Assembly: GCA_021827145.1 (NCBI GenBank)
Contig: JAKAXK010000010.1
Span: 1-40,412, forward strand
Source of the DNA: Pseudomonadota bacterium
Lineage (GTDB): Bacteria; Pseudomonadota; Gammaproteobacteria; Acidiferrobacterales; Acidiferrobacteraceae
Length of the DNA: 40,412 nucleotides
Reading direction: 5' to 3'
Below the pieces are notes generated by a model. It was not told where the DNA came from and did not search any database. It saw only the letters and a list, made by a program, of their open reading frames with translations. Made by a program: the position numbers and the translations under genes. Every line of letters begins with the position of its first letter. The stretch's first letter is position 1. Positions 16,407-24,957 of the stretch are shown here, piece by piece.

Positions 16407-16841
16407 ATGACGGCCCCCCGGACCCCCCTTCTGACGGTCGACATTATCATACGCCTGGAGGCTCATCCGGAGGGCCTGATCCTGATCGAGCGCCGCCACC
16501 CCCCGCTTGGTTGGGCCTTGCCTGGGGGCTTTGTCGACATCGGCGAGCGGGTGGAGGACGCCGCCCGGCGCGAGGCCCTGGAGGAGACGGGCCTGGCCGT
16601 CACCCTGGAAACCCTGCTCGGCTGTTATTCGGATCCGGCCCGTGACCCGCGCGGCCACACGGTCTCCCTGGTTTATGTGGCGCGTGCCACGGGAACGCCG
16701 CGTGCCGGAGATGATGCGCGAGCCTGTCGGGTCATCGACATACATGATGTCACATGGCCGGTAGTTTTTGATCACCCGCAGATACTGAAGGATTACCGGA
16801 GGTTTTGGGAGTCGGGGGAGCGGCCGCTACCCGGATCGTGA
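16407..16841 (+). CDS. Nudix hydrolase
   Basis: A 144-residue single-domain Nudix protein with the full box GGFVDIGERVEDAARREALEETG spread over residues 40-62, where the glutamates bind magnesium. The leading VDIIIRLE strand and ILIERRHPPLGWALPGGF segment match the ADP-ribose pyrophosphatase/NADH pyrophosphatase-like branch. It would hydrolyse a nucleoside diphosphate derivative; the substrate is not predictable. Its 3' end overlaps the convergent lactonase-like gene by about 90 bases, so the final 30 residues lie on antisense coding DNA. Confidence 0.9.
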   Translation: MTAPRTPLLTVDIIIRLEAHPEGLILIERRHPPLGWALPGGFVDIGERVEDAARREALEETGLAVTLETLLGCYSDPARDPRGHTVSLVYVARATGTPRAGDDARACRVIDIHDVTWPVVFDHPQILKDYRRFWESGERPLPGS

Positions 16842-17868
16842 GGGCGGCGATCCCGTAGGGGTCGGCGTAAGACGCCTCTCGCGTGGTCCCGATGGCGTGC
16901 AGCGTGCCGCGATGGCGATCGAGGCGATAGCGGCTGATCGTGCTGCTCCCGAAATTGACCGCGAACACGAAGCGCGCGGCGCGATCGAGCGTTAGGGAGA
17001 AGGGATAACTGCCCGTCGGCACACGCCCGACGTGATTGATACGACCGCTCGCCTGGTTGATATGAAAGATGGAGATGTCGTTGGCGCTGGTATTCGCCAC
17101 GAATAGGTAGCGGCCGCTCGGGTCGATGACGAGCGAGTCCGGGTGGTGATCATAGGGTTCGGTCACCCGGTCCTTCAAGGTCAAGCGGCCGTGTGGCCCG
17201 ATGGCGAGCACGAGCAGGACGTTGGCCCGAAAATCCGCGACATAGAGGAAGCGCCCGTCGGGTCCGACGGACAGGCCATAGGGCCCGTCGCCTGGTGGCT
17301 CATGAAAAACCCCGAGGGGCGTGAGGGCCGCATGGCCGGGCTGGCGTTGGAACATGCCGATCGTGGCGTTGCCATAGTTGGCGACATAGGCGTAGTGCCC
17401 GTTCGGCGTCAAGGCCACGGCATAGGGTTTGGCGCCCGGCCTCTCATGGACGCGCCCGGCGCGGGCCAGCGTGCCGGGCCCGGCATGGAGGTGATAAATG
17501 CCGACCGTGCTGTCACCACTGTTGGCCACATAAAGGAAGCGGCCGCTGGGGCTGGCCGTTAGGCTGAAGGGGTTGGTGCGGGGCCCTTCAAGGCGCACGG
17601 CTGTCCGCGTGAGCCGGCCGTTTGCGGGGTTTACGCGATAGGCGCTGACGCCGTGCGCGAGACTGTCGGCGGTCACGATGAAGCCCAATTTGTCGGCCAC
17701 GACCGATTCCGGGCCGCCCGGTGTGCGTATGTTCTGCAGGGGCGTTAAGCGGCCATGGTCGCGCTCGGCATAGACCCCAATCGTGCTGTTGTTGTAATTC
17801 GCCACGTAGACGAAGGTATGGGCCTGCGTGAGCCCGCTGAGGAGACAAAGTCCCAGGCTCGCAAGCAT
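16750..17868 (-). CDS. Secreted seven-bladed beta-propeller, lactonase family
   Basis: A 372-residue exported protein. The start ATG leads a signal peptide, LASLGLCLLSGLTQA, cleaved before HTFVYVAN. The mature part has regular repeats of 40-45 residues, each with a strand of the form YVANxxxxTIGVY (YVANYNNSTIGVY, YVANSGDSTVGIY, YVANYGNATIGMF, YVADFRANVLLV, FVANTSANDISIF, FAVNFGSSTISRY). This is the YncE/6-phosphogluconolactonase-like propeller. No enzyme activity is assured, and exported members often act as binding scaffolds. A GTG at 17922, overlapping the stop of the anti-sigma gene, is an alternative coupled start. It is the last gene of the sigma/anti-sigma operon and may be the target or co-sensor of that system. 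Confidence 0.82.
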   Translation of the reverse strand: MLASLGLCLLSGLTQAHTFVYVANYNNSTIGVYAERDHGRLTPLQNIRTPGGPESVVADKLGFIVTADSLAHGVSAYRVNPANGRLTRTAVRLEGPRTNPFSLTASPSGRFLYVANSGDSTVGIYHLHAGPGTLARAGRVHERPGAKPYAVALTPNGHYAYVANYGNATIGMFQRQPGHAALTPLGVFHEPPGDGPYGLSVGPDGRFLYVADFRANVLLVLAIGPHGRLTLKDRVTEPYDHHPDSLVIDPSGRYLFVANTSANDISIFHINQASGRINHVGRVPTGSYPFSLTLDRAARFVFAVNFGSSTISRYRLDRHRGTLHAIGTTREASYADPYGIAALTIRVAAAPPTPKTSGNPSVSAGDQKLPAM

Positions 17869-17914
17869 GCGTTCGCGCCCCGCGCCGCCCGCACGGTGGC
17901 GCACTGGCCCTCGT

Positions 17915-18634
17915 TCAAACACGGATATAGGTCCAGCCGCGGTGTTGGAGGCGGACGATCTCGGCGATCGCCGAGGGGACCACGACCGCTTGTGGCAAGA
18001 GGTGGGGGTCCACGCCCTTGTGTCGCTCAAGGCGGTTGATGGTGTCTTGGCAGGCGGCGAATATCAGATTCGGGTAGCGCGCCTGGAGTCGCGCGATACG
18101 CGCGGAGAAGGGGGACAAGCGGCGGCGCAAGAGGGCCAGGCCCGGCCCATCGGCCAGGATCTCGACCTTGGCGCGCTTGTGGTCTGCTCGATAACGCGCG
18201 AGCAGGTGCTTGGCCTCCTCGAGCACTTGGCGCATGTGGGCGCGATCGCCATTGTCCAAGTGGAACAGGACCTTGGTGGTGGTCCCCGCGGCGGCCGCGA
18301 TGGTCGTGGTCGCCTGGGGCGCGGCGGGCGCCCAGAAGCTGCGCAGCCACCATCCGAGCGTGACCCCAAGGAGCAGGACGATGGGCGCAAGCAGTGGCGC
18401 CAAACGTTTCGCCAGGGGCCGACGTGGCCGTTCGCGCTGCCCAGCGGGCGGCGGCGTATCGTAGGCGAGCCGCACGAGGTCCGAGACCTTGCGCAGTTCG
18501 CAGACCTTGCGGTTCAAGTCCGGGTCGGCGTTTATGAGCGGGTAGACGCGGCCCTTTTCATCACGGTCGATCTGGTTGTCGACGAAGGCATTGAGAAATT
18601 CATCCGAGAGCTCGGGTTCTTCCCTTTCCCTCAT
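17915..18634 (-). CDS. Anti-sigma factor with periplasmic DsrE-like domain
   Basis: A 239-residue membrane protein. Residues 8-58 (SDEFLNAFVDNQI...NRKVCELRKVSDLVRLAY) form the cytoplasmic sigma-binding helices of the ECF anti-sigma fold, though the usual HxxxCxxC zinc motif is absent. A single membrane segment spans about residues 79-100. Residues 120-239 resemble DsrE: KVLFHLDNGD, KVEILADGPGLALL, then IFAACQDTI with Cys195 and a final EIVRLQHRGWTYIRV that closely matches the exported DsrE protein at 4901-5311. The ATG overlaps the sigma stop (ATGA) and has GGAGG upstream. The topology puts the DsrE-like domain in the periplasm, where it could sense a sulfur or redox signal; that is inference. 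Confidence 0.82.
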   Translation of the reverse strand: MREREEPELSDEFLNAFVDNQIDRDEKGRVYPLINADPDLNRKVCELRKVSDLVRLAYDTPPPAGQRERPRRPLAKRLAPLLAPIVLLLGVTLGWWLRSFWAPAAPQATTTIAAAAGTTTKVLFHLDNGDRAHMRQVLEEAKHLLARYRADHKRAKVEILADGPGLALLRRRLSPFSARIARLQARYPNLIFAACQDTINRLERHKGVDPHLLPQAVVVPSAIAEIVRLQHRGWTYIRV

Positions 18635-19179
18635 TTTATCCTCCGTATTCGCGGCACATGGTCGGACACCGCGACGTCGGGCAACAACATACCCCTCAAG
18701 GCCGCCCGTGCTCGGCACAGGCGACTCATGACCGTTCCGCTCGGTATCCCCAGAATCAAGGACACCTCATTATAAGAGAAACCTTCTAGATCAACCAGGG
18801 TCACGACCTGCCGCTGGCCCTGTGGGAGCTTGGCGATCGCCGCCCGCACCCGCACCGCCAGTTCCGACCGCATGTGTTCGGTCTCCAGGCAGTGCTCGCA
18901 GGGGATGTCCATGTCATCGATGTCGTCCGTTTCGCGCTCGCGGCGATGATAATCACGGAAACAGTTGGTCATTATGCTAAAGAGCCAGGCCTCCTCGGCC
19001 TCCGGGTCGCGGAGCTGGTCGTGCTTCTGCCAAGCCTTGGTGAGCGTCTCCTGGACCAGGTCGTCGGCGAGGGCCGCATTGTGCGTCCACGCGTAGGCGA
19101 TACGGTAGAGGCGCGATCGGCTCGCATCCAAGGTCTTTTTGAGCTCCCGTGAGCGACAGAACAGCTGGCTGATGCGCAT
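18631..19179 (-). CDS. ECF sigma factor with CxxC linker
   Basis: A 182-residue RpoE-like sigma factor. Region 2 contains LADDLVQETLTKAWQK and EEAWLFSIMTNCFRDYHRR. Region 4 has LPQGQRQVVTLVDLEGFSY and the helix-turn-helix EVSLILGIPSGTVMSRL. Between them the linker carries Cys94 and Cys97 in DIPCEHCLETEH, an unusual CxxC with a neighbouring histidine. GAGGAGA precedes the ATG. The gene leads an operon with the anti-sigma factor (four-base overlap) and the propeller protein. A GGAAT-N17-CGTC motif just upstream suggests autoregulation. Confidence 0.93.
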   Translation of the reverse strand: MRISQLFCRSRELKKTLDASRSRLYRIAYAWTHNAALADDLVQETLTKAWQKHDQLRDPEAEEAWLFSIMTNCFRDYHRRERETDDIDDMDIPCEHCLETEHMRSELAVRVRAAIAKLPQGQRQVVTLVDLEGFSYNEVSLILGIPSGTVMSRLCRARAALRGMLLPDVAVSDHVPRIRRIK

Positions 19180-19197
19180 AATGGTCTCCTCGGGTGG

Positions 19198-19223
19198 GAC
19201 GATACCCTATTGTTATTTATTCC
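19198..19223 (-). promoter_or_regulatory. Candidate ECF-type autoregulatory promoter
   Basis: On the minus strand GGAAT (19223-19219) and CGTC (19201-19198) are 17 bases apart, about 20 bases before the sigma factor's start codon. This resembles the GGAA(C/T)...CGTC pattern of several ECF groups. The spacer is very AT-rich compared with the surroundings. Confidence 0.5.
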
Positions 19224-19241
19224 GGACTGATGTCGACGGCT

Positions 19242-19883
19242 TCAGTTTATGCCGCTCGTGCGGGCAGGGGAAGCGTTGTGCGGGCGGTGGGTGAGGGGCC
19301 TTACCACTTCGCCGCGTGCCCATCGCTGGAGCACATAGGGGTAGAGATCATGTTCCAGGGCGAGCACGCGCGCCGCTAGGGTCGCGACATCTTCGGTGGG
19401 GGTAATGTGCAAGCCGGCCTGAGCGATGATCGGGCCGCCGTCGAGGGCCTCGGTTACGAGATGCACGGTGGCGCCGTGTTCGCGCACGCCGGCCTCCAGG
19501 GCGCGACGATGGGTGTCGAGCCCGGGGAACGAGGGTAAGAGGGAGGGGTGAATGTTCAAAAGCCTCCCCGGGTAGCGCCGGACGAAATCCGCGCCCAGGA
19601 CCCTCAGGAACCCGGCGAGGGCGATGACGTCGGGGTTCATGTGGTCTATGGCCTGCGCCAGGGCATCCTCGAAGAGCGCGCGGGTGGCGTAGGCATGATG
19701 GTCGACCAGCTGGGTCGGCAGGCCGCAAGAAACGGCATAGTCGAGGGCGGGCGCCATCGGCTTGTTGCTGACGACCCCGACTATGAGGTAATCATGTTCC
19801 GAGGCCTTTTCATGGAGTGATCGCAGATTGCTGCCGCGGCCGGAGACGACCACGGCGACCCTGAGCGGGGGACTTAGGCCCAC
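19242..19883 (-). CDS. purN: Phosphoribosylglycinamide formyltransferase
   Basis: A 213-residue 10-formyl-THF-dependent GAR transformylase, third step of purine synthesis. VVSGRGSNL is the phosphate-binding loop. The catalytic Asn-His-Asp set lies in [11 protein letters not shown] and the later DGGPII. The start is the GTG of [13 protein letters not shown] inside the last ten bases of purM, giving translational coupling. Longer frames upstream run antisense-like through purM. The length agrees with E. coli PurN (212). Confidence 0.95.
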   Translation of the reverse strand: MGLSPPLRVAVVVSGRGSNLRSLHEKASEHDYLIVGVVSNKPMAPALDYAVSCGLPTQLVDHHAYATRALFEDALAQAIDHMNPDVIALAGFLRVLGADFVRRYPGRLLNIHPSLLPSFPGLDTHRRALEAGVREHGATVHLVTEALDGGPIIAQAGLHITPTEDVATLAARVLALEHDLYPYVLQRWARGEVVRPLTHRPHNASPARTSGIN

Positions 19884-20911
19884 GCGAAATCGCCGGGCCC
19901 CGCGTCGATGTGGCCGATAACGAAGGGCTCTTCGCCCTGATCGCGGAGGAGGGTCTGGGCCGCCGGGGCGTCTTGCGCGCCGATGATCACGACCATGCCG
20001 ACGCCGCAATTGAAGGTGCGGTACATCTCCTCGTCGGCGATCCCCCCGCCCTCCTGTAACCAACGGAAGATCGCCGGCCATTGCCACGAGGAGCGGTCGA
20101 TCACGGCACGCAAGCCGTTGGGAATGACGCGCGGCACGTTTCCGGGGAGTCCGCCGCCTGTAATGTGGGCCATGGCGTGCACGTCCATGGCCGCATGGAG
20201 GGCAAGCAGGTTTTTCACATAGATGCGCGTCGGCGTAAGCAGGATATCGGCGAGCGTTCGCCCTTCGAGGGAGGTGGTAAGGTCGCTCTGGTGGCGGGCG
20301 ATGACCGATCGCGCCAGGGAGTAGCCGTTGGAGTGCAGTCCTGATGAGGGTAGGGCGATGATGGCGTCGCCCGCCTGGACGCGCGAGCCGTCGATCAGGC
20401 GTTCGCGCTCCACCGCCCCTACGCAAAAACCGGCAAGGTCATAGTCCTGGTCACGATAGACGCCCGGCATCTCGGCCGTCTCGCCTCCGATCAAGGCCGC
20501 GCCCGCCAATTCGCAGCCGCGCCCGATTCCGGCGATAATGCGTTCGGCCTTCCTGGTATCGAGTCGGCCGGAGGCGAAGTAGTCGAGAAAGAACAACGGC
20601 TCGGCCCCCTGCACGACGATGTCGTTGGCGCACATGGCGACCAGATCAATGCCGATGTCATCGTGGCGGTCGAGGGCGATTGCGAGCAGGAGCTTGGTGC
20701 CCACGCCGTCGGTGCCCGAGACCAGGATGGGATCACGGTAGCGCCCGGAGAGCGAGAAAAGCGCGCCGAAGCCGCCGAGGCCTGCGAGCACGCCGGGGCG
20801 CATGGTCTTCGCGGCAATCGGCTTGAGGGCCTCGACCAGTGCATCGCCGGCCTCGATGTCGACGCCGGCGGCGCGATAAGTCAGGGGGGGCGGATTTTTG
20901 ACTATCGTCAC
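19874..20911 (-). CDS. purM: Phosphoribosylformylglycinamidine cyclo-ligase
   Basis: A 345-residue AIR synthetase, fifth step of purine synthesis, the same length as E. coli PurM. Visible motifs are [22 protein letters not shown], the glycine-rich [11 protein letters not shown] and [10 protein letters not shown]. Translation begins at GTG with TTGGAG about 9 bases upstream. It forms a two-gene operon with purN and is divergent from the phosphatidyltransferase gene. Confidence 0.97.
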   Translation of the reverse strand: MTIVKNPPPLTYRAAGVDIEAGDALVEALKPIAAKTMRPGVLAGLGGFGALFSLSGRYRDPILVSGTDGVGTKLLLAIALDRHDDIGIDLVAMCANDIVVQGAEPLFFLDYFASGRLDTRKAERIIAGIGRGCELAGAALIGGETAEMPGVYRDQDYDLAGFCVGAVERERLIDGSRVQAGDAIIALPSSGLHSNGYSLARSVIARHQSDLTTSLEGRTLADILLTPTRIYVKNLLALHAAMDVHAMAHITGGGLPGNVPRVIPNGLRAVIDRSSWQWPAIFRWLQEGGGIADEEMYRTFNCGVGMVVIIGAQDAPAAQTLLRDQGEEPFVIGHIDAGPGDFAWA

Positions 20912-21054
20912 GAGCAGACTCCAAGATGCGCGTCATGTTAGAGCTTGGGGTCTCGCAAGTAAACCTTGACTTTGGCCGGTTAGGGGCGGTAAACGGGGCA
21001 GTGGCGTACCGCCTGCCCTCAAGGGCGGCTGCGCCGGGAACCCGAGGAGCGTAC

Positions 21055-21621
21055 GTGAAGCGATTGCAGCATCTTCCCAACATGATCACCGTGCTGCGCA
21101 TGGCGTTCGCGCCACTTTTGATTCTTGTATTAAAGGATCACCGTTACCTTGACGCCCTGTGGATCTTTTTGATAGCGGGGGTGTCGGACGGTCTCGACGG
21201 CTATATCGCCAAGCGCTTCGGCTTCGTGAGCAGGCTCGGTGCGATCCTCGACCCCTTGGCCGATAAGATACTGCTGGTAAGCGCCTATGTCATGCTGGCC
21301 TTGCTGACCCTCGTGCCCTTTTGGCTTGTGCTCGTGGTGACATTCCGCGACGTGCTTATAGTTGGCGGCTATCTGGTCTATACGTCCCTCTACGGTCCTG
21401 TGACCATGCGGCCGAGCCGGGTCAGCAAGCTCAACACCTTTGCGCAGATCCTGCTGGTGGTGGTGCTGCTTGCCGAGCGCGCCTTCGGGTTTCATATCGC
21501 CCATATTCAGGCGACGCTCATCTTTGCGGTGCTGGTCACCACGATCGCAAGCGGTGGACACTATCTCTGGACCTGGGGCGTCGTGCGAGAGATCGAGGTG
21601 GGGCGTGCCGGGCGGGACTGA
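21055..21621 (+). CDS. CDP-alcohol phosphatidyltransferase (PgsA-like)
   Basis: A 188-residue integral membrane enzyme. The family signature reads DGYIAK, eight residues, then GAILDPLAD, with all metal-binding aspartates in place; lysine replaces the usual arginine after alanine. The opening LPNMITVLRMAFAP is typical of phosphatidylglycerophosphate synthases and bacterial cardiolipin synthases of this fold. Hydrophobic helices fill the rest. The GTG start has GAGGAG 5 bases upstream; earlier in-frame codons do not look like protein. It most likely makes phosphatidylglycerophosphate, but another CDP-diacylglycerol acceptor is possible. The next, frameshifted gene starts inside its 3' end. Confidence 0.88.
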   Translation: MKRLQHLPNMITVLRMAFAPLLILVLKDHRYLDALWIFLIAGVSDGLDGYIAKRFGFVSRLGAILDPLADKILLVSAYVMLALLTLVPFWLVLVVTFRDVLIVGGYLVYTSLYGPVTMRPSRVSKLNTFAQILLVVVLLAERAFGFHIAHIQATLIFAVLVTTIASGGHYLWTWGVVREIEVGRAGRD

Positions 21622-22017
21622 ATGCCGGGTCCCGTCTAGGGGAGCGGGCCTGCCGGCCGCGGGTGCGGCGACCTGCGTCCTGGTGCTGGCCGCCACTCTG
21701 TTTCCGTTCGCCGCGCTCATCAGCTCCGTCGCTCATCTCTTGGCCTCCCACGGCGAGCGGATCAGCGCGCCGCACGCCGTTGCCATCCCCTTCTGGCTGC
21801 GGCTCGTGGCAGTCGCGGTCGCCTTCATGCCCAGGGTGCAACACCCTTGGTCTGAGCCGCGCCGGCCTCGATTGGGTCTTGCCGATCGGTGTCATGGCCG
21901 GCGACGCGTTTCTTGGCTATTGCCCGGATTTTTCTGGCCTTACGGGCTGCGGCCGTGTTGAGGGTGTGGATCGAGCGCGCGTGGGTGCGCTACCGACAGG
22001 GCGCGTGGTTCCAATGA
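21605..22017 (+). pseudogene. Membrane-protein gene with two apparent +1 frameshifts
   Basis: Three successive reading frames each show the high third-position GC of the neighbouring genes and hydrophobic coding. Frame one runs from a GTG at 21605 (GAGGTG upstream, overlapping the previous gene by 17 bases) through GAATCVLVLAATLFPFAALI and WLRLVAVAVAFMP. Near 21830-21838 coding moves to the next frame (SRAGLDWVLPIGVMAGDAFL). Near 21908-21913 it moves again (IARIFLALRAAAVLRVWIE) and ends in TGA. That stop overlaps the hda ATG as ATGA, the usual coupling seen in this genome. Removing one base at each point gives about 136 residues with three or four membrane helices. I do not recognise the family. 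Sequencing error, a real pseudogene or recoding are all possible. Confidence 0.6.
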
Positions 22018-22721
22018 CGCGTCAGTTGCCGCTCGACCTGTCGGTGCGCGATCACCCCTCGTTCGAAAACTTCTGGGCGGGCGACAACGGGACCGCCCTC
22101 GAGGCCGCGCGTGGCCTTGCGACCGGACGCGCAGCAGGCCCTTTGTATCTGTTTGGGCCGAAGGCCTGCGGCAAGACCCACCTGCTCGCGGCGATCGCGC
22201 GCGAGGCCCAGGGAAGCGGACCCTGTGCCTTTCTGTCGCTGGCGCACGCCCATCCCGAGGCCTGGGAGGGGCTCGTCGATCTGCCGCACGACAGTGTGGT
22301 GTGCGTGGATGACATGGATGCCCTGACGGACCACGCCGATGGCGAGCGCCGTCTCTTCGTCCTTTTTGAATCGCTTGCGCCCCATAGGCGCATCGTGCTT
22401 GCCGGACGCAGCAATCCGGCGGGTCTTGCGGTGTCCCGCGACGACTTGCGGACCCGGCTTGCGAGCGGCCCGATCGTGGCCATGCAGCGCCTATCGGACG
22501 AGGCCAAGGCGCAGGCCCTCTGTCACCGGGCGGCCTTGCGGGGTCTGAGTCTGACTGATGCGGCGAGCGCCTATCTGCTGGCCCACGGACCGCGCGATCC
22601 CCGGGCGCTTTTCGAGTTACTGGAGGATTTGGATCGCGAGACGATGGCCGACGGGCGTAAGCTCACCATTCCTTATCTGCGCACTGTGCTTGTTCGCGAC
22701 CCGGGGAGTGGTGGGCCTTAA
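22014..22721 (+). CDS. hda: DnaA regulatory inactivator Hda
   Basis: A 235-residue AAA+ protein related to DnaA domain III. The N-terminal QLPLDL is the clamp-binding motif that tethers Hda to the beta clamp, where it triggers ATP hydrolysis by DnaA after initiation. Walker A is GPKACGKTHL and Walker B is VVCVDDMDAL. Sensor 1 is near VLAGRSNP and the arginine finger lies in LRTRLASG. Length equals E. coli Hda (233). The start overlaps the stop of the broken upstream gene. Its stop overlaps that of the convergent wrbA by four bases. Confidence 0.94.
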   Translation: MTRQLPLDLSVRDHPSFENFWAGDNGTALEAARGLATGRAAGPLYLFGPKACGKTHLLAAIAREAQGSGPCAFLSLAHAHPEAWEGLVDLPHDSVVCVDDMDALTDHADGERRLFVLFESLAPHRRIVLAGRSNPAGLAVSRDDLRTRLASGPIVAMQRLSDEAKAQALCHRAALRGLSLTDAASAYLLAHGPRDPRALFELLEDLDRETMADGRKLTIPYLRTVLVRDPGSGGP

Positions 22722-23320
22722 GGCGATCCCGCGATGAGCCGCTGCGCGATGTGTGCCACGCGCTCGCCGAGCCCGAGACAGAGGGCCTTTTCTTCGGCGG
22801 TCACGGGGCGATCATTGCGCACACCGGCCAAGTGGCTTGCCCCATAGGGCGTGCCGCCGGAGCCGGTGGTCGAGAGTTCGGGTTGTGTATAGGGGAGGCC
22901 TACGAGCAGCATGCCGTGATGCCAAAGCGGCAGACTCATCGACAAGAGCGTGGCCTCCTGGCCACCGTGCAAGCTACCCGTGGAAGTAAAGACCCCGGCG
23001 GGCTTGCCGGCGAGTGCCCCCGCGAGCCACAGCGGTGTCGTGGTCTCCAGAAAGTGCTTCAAGGGGGCGGCCATATGACCGAAGCGCGTGGGGCTCCCGA
23101 GCAGGAGCCCGTCGCAGGCGCGCAGGTCGTCGAGATCGGCATAGGGCGGACCGTCGGTGGGGACCCCCGGGGCCGTTGCTTCCGACACCGGGGAGATCTC
23201 GGGCACGGTACGCACGACCGCCTCGCAGCCACTGACCGCGGCGACGCCGCGCGCGACGAGATCCGCCATGCGCCGCACGCTGCCATGGCGGCTGTAATAG
23301 AGAATCAGGATGCGCGCCAT
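22718..23320 (-). CDS. wrbA: NAD(P)H:quinone oxidoreductase, WrbA type
   Basis: A 200-residue flavodoxin-like FMN protein. The phosphate-binding loop is YYSRHGSVRRMA, the isoalloxazine region contains GSPTRFGHMAAPLK, and STGSLHGGQE is the typical third loop. WrbA proteins reduce quinones by two electrons and limit oxidative stress. The ATG overlaps the TGA of the upstream aspartase gene by one base, so the two are co-translated. Length is standard (E. coli 198). Confidence 0.95.
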   Translation of the reverse strand: MARILILYYSRHGSVRRMADLVARGVAAVSGCEAVVRTVPEISPVSEATAPGVPTDGPPYADLDDLRACDGLLLGSPTRFGHMAAPLKHFLETTTPLWLAGALAGKPAGVFTSTGSLHGGQEATLLSMSLPLWHHGMLLVGLPYTQPELSTTGSGGTPYGASHLAGVRNDRPVTAEEKALCLGLGERVAHIAQRLIAGSP

Positions 23321-24705
23321 CACCCTTCCCCGTTGCCGGCCGCGTCGGCCACGAGTTTGGCGAAGGCCTCCGCATCCATGAGGCCGTGTGTGGCGACCAA
23401 TTCGGCGATAGGCCGACCGCTGGCCTCGGATTCCTGCGCGACACGTGCCGCGGCACTATAGCCGATGGCACGGTTCAGGAGGGTCGCGAGACCAACACTC
23501 GTGTGGGCATAGTCAAGGCACCGCTCGCGGGCAGCAACGATACCCACGAGGGCCTTGTCGGTCACGGCCCTTATGGCCTGTGTGAGCCAGTCCATCATGT
23601 CGAAAAGCGCGGATCCGAGCGCCGGCATCATTACGTTCAGTTCGAGTTGGCCGGCCTGGGTCATGGCCGCCACCGCCGCGTCTTGTCCTATCACTTGATA
23701 ACAAACCTGGTTCAGCATCTCGAGCATGACGGGGTTCACCTTGCCCGGCATGATGCTTGACCCCGGCTGGACGGCCGGCAGGACGATCTCGGCGAGCCCC
23801 GTGCGCGGGCCCGAGGCCATGAGGCGCAAATCATTGGCAATACGCGTGAGCTCCAGCGCAAGCCCTCTGACGGCCGCCGACAATTGCATGAGGTCGGCCA
23901 TCGATTGCATCTGCGCCGCGAGATCGCGCGCCGCCCGCACGGATTCGCCGGTGAGCGCGGCAAGTTCTTGGGCGACCTGCTTTGGGTAGTGGGGCGCTGT
24001 GTTCAGACCGGTGCCGACGGCGCTTCCGCCGAGCCCCAGGTCGCCCAGATCGACGGCCGTGTCCTGGATGCGCCGCGCGCAGCGTTTGAGGGTCCAGGCA
24101 TAGGCGGCCAGTTCGCGGCCCAGGGTGGTCGGCACGGCATCTTGCAGGTGCGTGCGTCCGCTCTTTACCGTGTCGCGCTCGCGCAGGGCGAGTGTATCGA
24201 AGGCGCGCGCCATGTCGTGGGTGGTAGCGACGAGGCGTGCAAGCTTCGCGAGCGCCGCCAAGCGTATCGCGGTCGGGATCGTGTCGTTCGTGCTCTGCCC
24301 CATGTTGACGTGGTCGTTTGGGTGCACCGGGTGATAGACGCCGCGTGTGCCCCCGAGGGCGGCGTTGGCAAGGTTTGCGATCACCTCGTTGGTGTTCATG
24401 TTATGACTGGTCCCGGCGCCGGCCTGGAAACGGTCGACTACGAACTCGCCATGGTGCTCGCCCTTGACGATGGCGGCCGCGGCGCGCTCGATTTCACGGG
24501 CCAGCGAGGCCTCCAGCCAACCGGCGCGGGCGTTGACGCGCGCCGCGGCGATCTTGATGCGGGCGTGCGCTACGATGAAGTCACGGTCGGGCCCACGCCC
24601 CGAGATGGGAAAATTCGCCACGGCGCGGGCCGTCTGGATACCATACCAGGCGTCGGCTGGCACCAGGAACTCACCGAGACTGTCCTTTTCTATGCGTGTC
24701 GTCAT
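23320..24705 (-). CDS. aspA: Aspartate ammonia-lyase (aspartase/fumarase superfamily)
   Basis: A 461-residue lyase predicted to convert aspartate to fumarate and ammonia. The superfamily signature GSSIMPGKVNP holds the catalytic serine (Ser317). Substrate residues read GAGTSHNMNTNE, QSTND (139-141), GRTHLQD, and Lys/Asn of PGKVN. Three points favour aspartase over class II fumarase: S-T-N instead of S-S-N, PNDHVN instead of PNDDVN, and NDLRLMASGPRTGL followed by NQVCYQVIGQD. The start RIEKDSLGEF aligns with aspartases; an ATG 66 bases earlier (24771, with AAGGGA close by) would add 22 basic residues. TATACT on the minus strand at 24895-24890 may be its -10 box. Fumarase remains the main alternative. 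Confidence 0.85.
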   Translation of the reverse strand: MTTRIEKDSLGEFLVPADAWYGIQTARAVANFPISGRGPDRDFIVAHARIKIAAARVNARAGWLEASLAREIERAAAAIVKGEHHGEFVVDRFQAGAGTSHNMNTNEVIANLANAALGGTRGVYHPVHPNDHVNMGQSTNDTIPTAIRLAALAKLARLVATTHDMARAFDTLALRERDTVKSGRTHLQDAVPTTLGRELAAYAWTLKRCARRIQDTAVDLGDLGLGGSAVGTGLNTAPHYPKQVAQELAALTGESVRAARDLAAQMQSMADLMQLSAAVRGLALELTRIANDLRLMASGPRTGLAEIVLPAVQPGSSIMPGKVNPVMLEMLNQVCYQVIGQDAAVAAMTQAGQLELNVMMPALGSALFDMMDWLTQAIRAVTDKALVGIVAARERCLDYAHTSVGLATLLNRAIGYSAAARVAQESEASGRPIAELVATHGLMDAEAFAKLVADAAGNGEG

Positions 24706-24957
24706 GTCGTGCGGGATGCGGCGCTTGCGGGTCGCGGGCAGTCCACGGTGCAGGCCGTGCGCCACCGCCATCGTCCCTTGCTTTACGCCGGTCTCCTCGT
24801 CCTCCTCGAAATCTCACGTTGGGGCGGCCTCCAGGCTCCGCGCCGGCCCCCTTCAGGTTGCGCGCGCCCGCCGGTTCGCGTGGGGCGCTAGTATAACCGA
24901 CTCGATCATGGGCCCGAACCTTGTCTGTGATCCGGCGAGGCGGTATCGTCCGGGCCT

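Noticed and set aside
23320-24705. Class II fumarase (FumC)
   Set aside because: The shared signature GSSIMPGKVNP allows it, but the S-T-N, NDHVN and NDLRLMASGP patterns fit aspartase better. It remains a stated alternative.
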